A program made the translations under genes and the position numbers. The notes beneath the pieces are model-generated. The model worked only from the letters and a program-made list of their open reading frames with translations, made no database searches and was not told the origin of the DNA. This document shows positions 1 through 5,689 of a DNA stretch of 9,428 bases, in pieces. Within the stretch, counting starts at the first letter, position 1. Each line of letters begins with the position of its first letter. This stretch comes from CAYRGS01 sp964423875 (lineage in GTDB: Bacteria > UBA8248 > JACPRG01 > G963555815), in assembly GCA_964423875.1 (NCBI GenBank), contig CAYRGS010000122.1, positions 1 through 9,428 of the forward strand. The letters are read 5' to 3'.

Positions 1-45
1 CGCCTCCTCCAAGCTCCGCGGCGCTGTGTAATCGAAATTCTTCAT
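1..45 (-). CDS. Molybdenum hydroxylase FAD-binding subunit, N-terminal fragment (cut by window edge)
   Basis: Reading leftward from an ATG at 45, the 15 visible codons give MKNFDYTAPRSLEEA and remain open at the edge. This closely resembles the start of CoxM/FAD_binding_5 subunits of the xanthine dehydrogenase superfamily, which typically begin M-K-x-F-x-Y-x-x-P-x-S-x-x-E-A. It also parallels the complete paralogue in this window, which starts MKPVAFDYFDPRTVEET. An AGGA Shine-Dalgarno core lies seven bases before the ATG. Known members bind FAD and pass electrons from the iron-sulfur subunit to an acceptor in the cytoplasm. The gene lies 163 bases downstream of the cyclic amidohydrolase on the same strand, so it is probably the first gene of a second Mo-hydroxylase set. 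Only 15 residues are visible, so the assignment rests on N-terminal similarity and context. Confidence 0.72.
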   Translation of the reverse strand, partial: MKNFDYTAPRSLEEA

Positions 46-63
46 CGCTCAATCCTGTCAGTG

Positions 64-86
64 TTGGATGGCGTGTTTCCATCCAA
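64..86. promoter_or_regulatory. Inverted repeat TTGGATGG-N7-CCATCCAA upstream of the partial FAD-subunit gene
   Basis: A perfect 8-base inverted repeat (64-71 and 79-86, 7-base spacer) sits 19 bases upstream of the start at 45. Just beyond it are a direct repeat CAATCGGG (84-91 and 104-111, 20-base period) and a second inverted repeat, GTGATT-N15-AATCAC (91-96 and 112-117). No T-run follows the hairpin on either strand, so an operator or leader structure is likelier than an intrinsic terminator. Function is inferred from position and symmetry only. Confidence 0.4.
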
Positions 87-208
87 TCGGGTGATTTTAT
101 TCGCAATCGGGAATCACGCGACGGATAATACCACAACCATCGCCGCACATCGGACGGCCTCCGGCGCGTCCCACCCGGCCCGCCGCAAACCGCGACGCCC
201 TCCGGCCC

Positions 209-1558
209 CTAGCAATCCCGATCCAGAAACCTGCCCGTCCCCGGCTTGCCGGTTATTTCCCCGTCCCGGGCGCACACCTGGCCCCGGACCATCGTAAGCT
301 CCGGCCAGCCCCGGACGGTCTTCCCCTCCCAAGGCGTGCAGTCGGATATGTGGTTCAGGTCGGCGGCGCGAATGGTGACCTCCCGCTCCGGATCGACGAG
401 CACCAGGTCCGCGTCCGAACCGGGGGCGATCAATCCCTTTCGGGGATAGAGCCCGAAAGTCCGAGCGGGGGCCGCGGAGATGAGGTCCACCATCTTCTCG
501 GCCGAAATCCGCCCGGCGTTCACGCCGTAGTGCGTCATCACCGGGAGCAGCGTCTCCAGCCCCGCCGATCCGACGATGGCGTCCCAGAAGTTGGGTTTGT
601 GCTTGACGGCGTCCGGGGCGTGATCGGAGCCGACAACGTTGATGTGCCCCGCCTGAATGGCCGCCCAAAGGGCCTCGTTGTCGTCGTGGGTCCTGAGGGG
701 CGGGTTGCACTTCCCCAGCACCCGATCCGTGTCCTCCGCCGCGAGGGTCAGATAGTGGGGACAGGTCTCCGCGATCAGCCGGACGCCCCGCTTTCGGGCC
801 TCGACCAGGACGTTCGGCCCCTCTTTGATGGTGATGTGAACGATGTAGAGCGTGGCGCCGGTGAGCTGGGCGAAGTAGCAGATTCGCCACATCGCCTCCT
901 CCTCGGTGAAGTTGGGGCGCACGTCCCGCCACTGGAAGTCGTCCCGACCCGAGGCCATGAGTTCGTCCTTGATGACGAAGATGGGCTCGATGTTCTCGCA
1001 GTGCACGAGGGCGACGACCTTCTCGCCCAGCGCGGCGATGGCCTGAAGCCCCTTCCAGATGGTCCCGTCATCGGTCGGCTCGAGGGGCGGCACGGCCTCG
1101 GAGCCCCGATAAGGCATAAAAAACTTGAACGAGGGGATACCCATCTTCGCGACGGCGGGGATCTCCTCGACGTGCTTCAGCGAAAAGACCACCGCGTGAA
1201 CGCTGGCGTCGGAAAAGGCGAAGGCCTCCCACTTCTCCTTGCGCCGCTGGACGCCTTTCACCAGACTGCCCGGCTCGATCATCATGTGCAGGTTCGTCGT
1301 CACCCCGCCGGTCACGGCGTTGGACGTGCAGCGGATCCCTTCCTCGAGCGGCCAATCGGGCCAGTCCCAATGACAGTGGGAATCGACGACGCCCGGAACC
1401 AGCCATTTGCCGCCCGCGTCGATCACCTCGGCGGCGGACGGCGGATTCGCGTCCGACCCGCACGCCGCAATCTGCTCGCCGGAAATTCCGACCCACCCCT
1501 CGAACCGGCTGCGGGCGTTGATGACAACGGCGTTCTGGATGACGGTGTCGAGGTTCAT
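209..1558 (-). CDS. Cyclic amidohydrolase, dihydropyrimidinase/hydantoinase/allantoinase-like (dihydroorotase family)
   Basis: The 449-residue protein is full length for the cyclic amidohydrolase branch of the amidohydrolase superfamily. These enzymes hydrolyse a ring C-N amide bond in hydantoins, dihydropyrimidines, allantoin or dihydroorotate, using a binuclear metal centre. All hallmarks are visible: metal-binding HCH (H61, H63) in VDSHCHWD, the lysine that becomes carboxylated (K145 in SFKFFM), H186 in VHCEN, H241 in YIVHIT, the CPHY motif at 266-269, KCNPPLR near 283-289, and catalytic Asp D312 in GSDHAP. The C-terminal stretch TPWEGKTVRGWP with TMVRGQV is the usual family end. The ATG at 1558 has GGAGG five bases upstream. 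An out-of-frame ATG at 1562 opens only a shadow frame. The gene follows the Mo-hydroxylase small subunit by 127 bases and precedes a second FAD-subunit gene. This context suggests opening of a lactam made by hydroxylation rather than pyrimidine biosynthesis. The exact substrate is unresolved. Confidence 0.93.
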   Translation of the reverse strand: MNLDTVIQNAVVINARSRFEGWVGISGEQIAACGSDANPPSAAEVIDAGGKWLVPGVVDSHCHWDWPDWPLEEGIRCTSNAVTGGVTTNLHMMIEPGSLVKGVQRRKEKWEAFAFSDASVHAVVFSLKHVEEIPAVAKMGIPSFKFFMPYRGSEAVPPLEPTDDGTIWKGLQAIAALGEKVVALVHCENIEPIFVIKDELMASGRDDFQWRDVRPNFTEEEAMWRICYFAQLTGATLYIVHITIKEGPNVLVEARKRGVRLIAETCPHYLTLAAEDTDRVLGKCNPPLRTHDDNEALWAAIQAGHINVVGSDHAPDAVKHKPNFWDAIVGSAGLETLLPVMTHYGVNAGRISAEKMVDLISAAPARTFGLYPRKGLIAPGSDADLVLVDPEREVTIRAADLNHISDCTPWEGKTVRGWPELTMVRGQVCARDGEITGKPGTGRFLDRDC

Positions 1559-1586
1559 TCATTCCTCCCGAAATTCAGCCAGGAGC

Positions 1587-1664
1587 GGCCGGGCAAGATG
1601 CCCGGCCTACCGAACAGTGGAAAGCCGGTGTTATCAAACCAGGTAGAGCGGGCGTTTGGGTCGG
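1587..1664 (+). repeat. Dispersed palindromic repeat, copy 1 (inverted relative to copy 2 at 8496-8574)
   Basis: This intergenic element opens with a perfect hairpin at 1587-1607 (9-base arm GGCCGGGCA, loop AGA). A core GTGGAAAGCCGGTGTT follows at 1617-1632, then a degraded second arm beginning GCGGGC at 1648. By hand alignment, 1587-1653 matches the reverse complement of 8508-8574 without gaps at 59 of 67 positions. The right-hand hairpin is intact in copy 2 but decayed here. It lies between the [2Fe-2S] subunit stop and the amidohydrolase ribosome-binding site, inside a presumed operon. A REP/BIME-like or small non-autonomous mobile element is the best description. On the transcript, its hairpin could act in attenuation or mRNA protection. 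Confidence 0.8.
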
Positions 1665-1685
1665 TTGACCCCTTCCCCGCCTTCT

Positions 1686-2180
1686 CTAGCCCCCGGACGA
1701 TTCATTCTCCGACGACGCTTCCACGGCCGCCGAAACGGCGTCGATGATCCCGGAATACCCCGTGCACCGGCAGAGATTCCCCGAGATGGCTTCCCGGATC
1801 TCCTCCCGCGTCGGCCGGGGGTTGTCCTTCAGGAACTCCGTCAGGGTCATCAGGAAGCCCGGCGTGCAAAATCCGCACTGGAGACCGTGATGAGTCTTGA
1901 AGGATTCCTGGAGGCCGCTCATGGCCTCCAGCGTCCCCAGGTCCTCGACGGTCCGGATCTCCCGGCCGTCCGCCTGGACAGCGAACAGGAGGCAGGAGCG
2001 CGCCCCACGTCCCTCCACGAGGACCGTGCAGGCCCCGCAAACGCCGTGCTCGCACCCCACGTGCGTCCCCGTCAAGCCCGCGTCCTCCCGGATGAAGTCG
2101 CTGAGCAGCTTCCGCACCGGGACCGCCGCCGTGTAATCCGTCCCGTTGATCCGGACCGTGATGGTCCTCTCCCTGCTCAT
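1686..2180 (-). CDS. Molybdenum hydroxylase [2Fe-2S] iron-sulfur (small) subunit, CoxS-like
   Basis: The 164-residue protein carries two [2Fe-2S] clusters that relay electrons from the molybdenum site to FAD. The plant-type ferredoxin cluster is bound by C43, C48, C51 and C63 (GCEHGVCGACTVLV then RSC). The second, C-terminal cluster is bound by C102, C105, C137 and C139 (QCGFCTPG and NLCRCTGY). Size and motif spacing are normal for CoxS/XdhC-type small subunits. The chosen ATG at 2180 overlaps the stop of the FAD-subunit gene by four bases (ATGA) and has GGGAGGG upstream. The open frame continues to 2429, but that extension is Arg/Gly-rich shadow sequence inside the FAD gene. The last residues (SSENESSGG) are a short low-complexity tail. 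The protein is cytoplasmic, with no signal sequence. Confidence 0.96.
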   Translation of the reverse strand: MSRERTITVRINGTDYTAAVPVRKLLSDFIREDAGLTGTHVGCEHGVCGACTVLVEGRGARSCLLFAVQADGREIRTVEDLGTLEAMSGLQESFKTHHGLQCGFCTPGFLMTLTEFLKDNPRPTREEIREAISGNLCRCTGYSGIIDAVSAAVEASSENESSGG

Positions 2181-3055
2181 CCCGGACTCCCTCCCGCGCT
2201 CTGAAAGGCCTCGGTGAGACACGCGCGCGTCAGGCGCCCGGCCAGGTCGCGGCGAAAGGCCGCCGTGGCGTGAATGTCTTCGTCCGGGTCGGCCTCTTCT
2301 CCGGCGAGCCGCGCGGCCTCGTCGATCCGCGCAGCCGTCGGCTCGGCCCCGCCCAGCGACTCGGACGCCCGGACGGCCCGGACCGCCGTCGGCCCGACGC
2401 CCATCAGGGACACGCTCGCCCTTTTGCACACACCACCTTCCACCGTCACCAGGGCCATCGATCCCGCGATGGCAAAATCCCCACTCCGCCGGGCGAATTC
2501 CTGGACCGCGAAACCGGAGCCGGGCGGGTGAACGGGGATCCGGAAACTCATGAGCAGGTCCGTCGGCTCCAGCGTCGTCGTCAGGTACGTGACGAAGAAG
2601 TCCGCCGCCGCTTCTTCCCGGACCTCACCCGCGGCGTTTCGGATCAGGATCCCGGCGTCGAGCGCGAGCAGGGCCGACGGGATCTCCCCCGCCGGGTCGT
2701 TGTGCGCCGCGCCGCCGCCGATGGTGCTCCGGTTGCGAATTTGGGTGTGTCCAATCCAGGACGAGGCCAGGGCCAACAGACCGCACTTCTCCCGTATCAG
2801 CACCGATTCCTCCAGGTCCCGGTCCCGGGTCATCGCGCCGATCTCCAGACACCCCTCTCCCTCGCGGATGTAGGCCAGCTCCTCCACGCCGTTGAGGTCG
2901 ATGAGCGCCGAGGGGCGGGCGAGGCGGAAATTCATCAGCGGGACGAGGCTCTGCCCCCCCGCCAGGAGTTTCCCGTCCCCGCCGTGCTCCGTCAGGAGCG
3001 CCATCGTCTCTTCGACGGTCCGGGGATCGAAGTAATCGAAGGCCACGGGCTTCAT
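2177..3055 (-). CDS. Molybdenum hydroxylase FAD-binding (medium) subunit, CoxM-like
   Basis: The 292-residue protein has the usual length of CoxM-type subunits. It holds FAD and delivers electrons from the iron-sulfur subunit to the external acceptor. The two FAD signatures are visible: AGGQSLVPLMNFRLARP at about residues 32-48, and TIGGGAAHNDPAGE at about 111-124, where a Gly replaces the more common Ser of TIGGS. The C-terminal half matches the CO_deh_flav_C type region (for example RRSGDFAIAGSMALV and VSLMGVGPTAVRA). The start at 3055 overlaps the large-subunit stop by four bases (ATGA), with GGGGAG seven bases upstream. The longer open frame to 3292 is rejected because the extension is compositionally a shadow of the large-subunit gene. 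It is translationally coupled on both sides, implying fixed stoichiometry. Which acceptor it uses (quinone, NAD or other) cannot be read here. Confidence 0.95.
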   Translation of the reverse strand: MKPVAFDYFDPRTVEETMALLTEHGGDGKLLAGGQSLVPLMNFRLARPSALIDLNGVEELAYIREGEGCLEIGAMTRDRDLEESVLIREKCGLLALASSWIGHTQIRNRSTIGGGAAHNDPAGEIPSALLALDAGILIRNAAGEVREEAAADFFVTYLTTTLEPTDLLMSFRIPVHPPGSGFAVQEFARRSGDFAIAGSMALVTVEGGVCKRASVSLMGVGPTAVRAVRASESLGGAEPTAARIDEAARLAGEEADPDEDIHATAAFRRDLAGRLTRACLTEAFQSAGGSPG

Positions 3056-5409
3056 GGGCGCGCTCCCCACTTTTCCTGGAGAAGGCCGTGCAGAACCCCG
3101 GGACCCAGGGGAACCGCGTCGATCTCGACGCCGAACTCGGACAGCGCGTCCTGAACAGCCTGGGCGATGACCGTGGGCGCGGGGATCGTCCCCCCCTCGC
3201 CGCACCCCTTGACCCCCAGGGGGTTGATGGGGGACGGCGTGACGAGGTGGTGAATCTCGACCTCCGGGACCTCCGAGGCCGTGGGGACGCAATAGTCCAT
3301 CAGGCTCGCGGTGAGCAGCGCGCCGCTCTGCTGGTCGTGAACCAGCTTCTCGTAGAACGCGCCCCCCAGACCCTGGGCGAAACCTCCCTTGATCTGGCCG
3401 TCCACAATCTTCGGGTTGATCATGTTCCCGCAGTCATGGACAATGACGTACTTCAGGATTTTAATATCGCAGCGATCGGGATCGACCTCGACGATGGCTG
3501 CGTGCGTACCGCTGGAGTAGGCCGCCGTTTTGGGGACGTGGAACTCGGTCGCCTCCAGGCCGGGGATGAAGTCGGCGGGGAGGTTCCCCCGGAGGGGATT
3601 CGCGAGGCGCGCCACGTCCCGGAAGGTCAGCTTTCTCGCTGGGGCGCCCTCGACATAGACCTGGCCGTTATCGAAAACCAGGCTTTCAGGCGGCGCCTCC
3701 AACGCCTCCGCGGCGACCTTGGCCATCATCTCCCGAACCTTCACGGCCGCCTTGTGGACGGCCGAGCCCGTCACGACGGCCGTCCGGGAGGCGTAATTGC
3801 CGACCCCCCAGTGGAACTTGTCCGTATCGCTCGTCGAGACGCGAATCCGGCCGGGATCGATTCCGAGCGCCTCGGCGGCAATCTGCGAAAACGTGGTTTC
3901 CGCCCCCTGCCCGGTGGCCCCGCTCCCCGTCCCAACGAAGACATCCCCCGTCGGCTCGACATACACCTTCGCGCCCTCATACGGACCGATGCCGGTCCCC
4001 TCGACATAGTTGGCGACGCCGATACCGACGTACCGGCCTTCTTTCCGGTAAGCCGCTTTTCCGCTTTTACGGAATTCCTCGTAACCGACGGCCTTGACGG
4101 CGGTGCGCTGGCAGGCGGGGTAATCGCCGCTGTCATAGATGACGTCCGAGGTGTCCTGATAGATCATCCCCATGTCCCACGGGAACTCGTCCGGCTGAAT
4201 CAGGTTCTTCGCGCGAAGCGCCAGCGGGTCCATGCGGAGGGCCTTGGCGGCCTCGTCGAACAACCGCTCGATAACGAAGACGGCCTGGGGACGGCCGGCG
4301 CCGCGGTAGGGCGTCACCATGATCCGGTTGGTGTAGACCGACCGGAGGCGGGACCGGTAGTTCCGCAGGCGATACGGGCCGGGCAGGGTGGTGCTCGTGA
4401 CGATCCCGACGATGATCCCGTATGGGACGTAGGCCCCCGCGTCGAGGAGGAAGTCGTCCCGGACGCCGAGGAGGGTCCCGTCCTTCGCGAAGGCGATCTC
4501 GGCCTCGTGGACTTGGGCGCGCTCCTGGGTGCTCGCAAGGAAGTGCTCCCGCCGGTCCTCGATCCACTTGACGGGCGAGCCCAGAAGCATCGCGCAGTGC
4601 GGAACCAGGATCTCCTCGGGATAGAAGATGATGGCCTTCGGTCCGAACCCGCCGCCCACGTCGGGCGCAACGAGCCGCACGTCGTGCTCCGGCAGGCCGA
4701 GGATTTGCGCCAGCCCGGCCCGCAGCGGGACCGGGGCCTGCGTCGAGACATGGACCTTGAGCTTGCGGTCCCGCGCGTCCCACTCCGCCAGAACCCCCCG
4801 GCCCTCCATCGCGATGGAGGCCCCACGGTCGATGACGAACCGCTTCTTGACCACGACGTCGGCCCCGGCGAAGGCCCCATCGGGGTCCCCCACGACCTGG
4901 AGGAAATCAGCCGCGACGTTGGAGCCGGTCTCTTCGTGGACGAGAGCGTCCCCCCCCTCCTCGTCCAGCGCCGCCTCCACATCCGTCACGGGCGGGAGGG
5001 CCTCGTAATCCACCTCGATGCGCTCGAGGGCGTCCTCGGCGGTGTAGCGGTCTCCGGCGACAACGATGGCGACCGGCTCGCCTTCATAGCGGACCTTGCC
5101 AACGGCCAGCGGGGTCGGCGTCCTGGGGTCCTTGATCGCGGCGTGCGGGACAAGCTGCGGAAGCGGGGCGGCGAGATCGCCTAGGTCGGCGGCCGTCAGA
5201 ACGAGCCTTACGCCGTCCAGGGCGCTCGCGGCGTCGGTCCGGATGGAGCGGATCTTCGCGTGGACGTGCGGGCTCCGCAGGACGACGGCGTGCAGACATC
5301 CCGGCGGATGGATGTCATCCACGAACCGGCCGCGGCCCGTGAGGAGACGCGAATCCTCGAACCGGGGCTGGCTCTTACCGAAATAGCGGCCTGTCTCGAC
5401 CCCCTTCAT
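3052..5409 (-). CDS. Molybdenum hydroxylase large (Mo-MCD) subunit, CoxL form II-like / aldehyde oxidase-xanthine dehydrogenase family
   Basis: The 785-residue protein is the catalytic subunit of a three-subunit molybdenum hydroxylase and is full length. The N-terminal a/b-hammerhead domain (from about residue 18, RFEDSRLLTGRGRFVDDI) is followed by the molybdopterin-binding domain. Visible motifs are GGGFGPK (252-258), the active-site loop PYRGAGR (367-373), GQG (501-503) for cofactor binding, and GVKGCGEGG (732-740), whose Glu738 matches the catalytic glutamate. Form I CO dehydrogenases carry AYRCSFR with a copper-binding Cys; this loop has none, so CO oxidation is unlikely. Form II-like relatives hydroxylate aromatic or N-heterocyclic rings, with water as oxygen donor. 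The ATG at 5409 has GGAGG nine bases upstream; a longer frame to 5487 reads through the intergenic region. No Tat signal is present. The gene heads the operon. Enzyme maturation needs cofactor-insertion genes not seen here. Confidence 0.95.
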   Translation of the reverse strand: MKGVETGRYFGKSQPRFEDSRLLTGRGRFVDDIHPPGCLHAVVLRSPHVHAKIRSIRTDAASALDGVRLVLTAADLGDLAAPLPQLVPHAAIKDPRTPTPLAVGKVRYEGEPVAIVVAGDRYTAEDALERIEVDYEALPPVTDVEAALDEEGGDALVHEETGSNVAADFLQVVGDPDGAFAGADVVVKKRFVIDRGASIAMEGRGVLAEWDARDRKLKVHVSTQAPVPLRAGLAQILGLPEHDVRLVAPDVGGGFGPKAIIFYPEEILVPHCAMLLGSPVKWIEDRREHFLASTQERAQVHEAEIAFAKDGTLLGVRDDFLLDAGAYVPYGIIVGIVTSTTLPGPYRLRNYRSRLRSVYTNRIMVTPYRGAGRPQAVFVIERLFDEAAKALRMDPLALRAKNLIQPDEFPWDMGMIYQDTSDVIYDSGDYPACQRTAVKAVGYEEFRKSGKAAYRKEGRYVGIGVANYVEGTGIGPYEGAKVYVEPTGDVFVGTGSGATGQGAETTFSQIAAEALGIDPGRIRVSTSDTDKFHWGVGNYASRTAVVTGSAVHKAAVKVREMMAKVAAEALEAPPESLVFDNGQVYVEGAPARKLTFRDVARLANPLRGNLPADFIPGLEATEFHVPKTAAYSSGTHAAIVEVDPDRCDIKILKYVIVHDCGNMINPKIVDGQIKGGFAQGLGGAFYEKLVHDQQSGALLTASLMDYCVPTASEVPEVEIHHLVTPSPINPLGVKGCGEGGTIPAPTVIAQAVQDALSEFGVEIDAVPLGPGVLHGLLQEKWGARP

Positions 5410-5533
5410 CGATTCAGCCCTCCCCCCCCAGGATTGTGAATCCCCCAGTCGGCGGCTGATGCCTTTTATCCCGACAGCGGGAATCAATCAGGATGCGGCG
5501 AACATCGAGCGGATCATTTCTCAGGATTTGTCC

Positions 5534-5554
5534 AATGCCGGCCGAAACGGCATT
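5534..5554. promoter_or_regulatory. Candidate operator, perfect inverted repeat AATGCCG-N7-CGGCATT
   Basis: Within the divergent intergenic region, AATGCCG (5534-5540) and CGGCATT (5548-5554) form a perfect 7-base inverted repeat with a 7-base spacer. It overlaps the minus-strand TATAAT at 5552-5557 and the start point that hexamer would give (about 5545). This position suits a repressor controlling the hydroxylase operon, perhaps also the divergent permease. No regulator gene is in the window to pair with it, so the function is inferred. Confidence 0.45.
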
Positions 5555-5580
5555 ATATTCATTTGCCGCGCTTCAGGGAA
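5552..5580 (-). promoter_or_regulatory. Candidate sigma70-type promoter for the Mo-hydroxylase operon
   Basis: The minus strand reads a perfect TATAAT (plus positions 5552-5557), 17 bases from a weak -35 hexamer TTCCCT (plus 5575-5580; three of six consensus bases). It lies in the most AT-rich patch of the 5410-5689 intergenic region and would give a leader of about 135 bases to the large-subunit start at 5409. The weak -35 suits an activated or repressed promoter. This is consensus matching by eye. Confidence 0.35.
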
Positions 5581-5689
5581 CCCCGGACCGGTCCCGGGCC
5601 GGGCCAGTCATGTCCACGGAGTCAGGGGAACCCTTGAGCCGTTCAGACCGGATTCGCCATAGCGTCCGGTTGCACCTGAAGGATTGCCC

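Noticed and set aside
1587..1607. The 9-base-stem hairpin as a classic intrinsic terminator
   Set aside because: No T-run follows it on either strand, and the same hairpin recurs at 8554-8574 as part of a dispersed repeat.
350..1747. A 465-codon plus-strand open frame antisense to the cyclic amidohydrolase
   Set aside because: The amidohydrolase on the other strand shows all catalytic motifs. The plus frame is low-complexity shadow sequence running into the repeat.
3088..5184. A 698-codon plus-strand open frame antisense to the Mo-hydroxylase large subunit
   Set aside because: The minus-strand gene has full motif support across its length. The antisense frame is a product of GC-rich codon bias and its Arg/Asp/Gly/Val-rich translation matches no family.
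3052..5409. Naming the hydroxylase a true carbon monoxide dehydrogenase (coxL)
   Set aside because: The active-site loop is PYRGAGR and lacks the Cys that binds copper in form I enzymes.
5634..5663. A plus-strand TTGAGC-N18-CATAGC as the permease promoter
   Set aside because: The -10 matches only three of six consensus bases, so this is not distinguishable from background.
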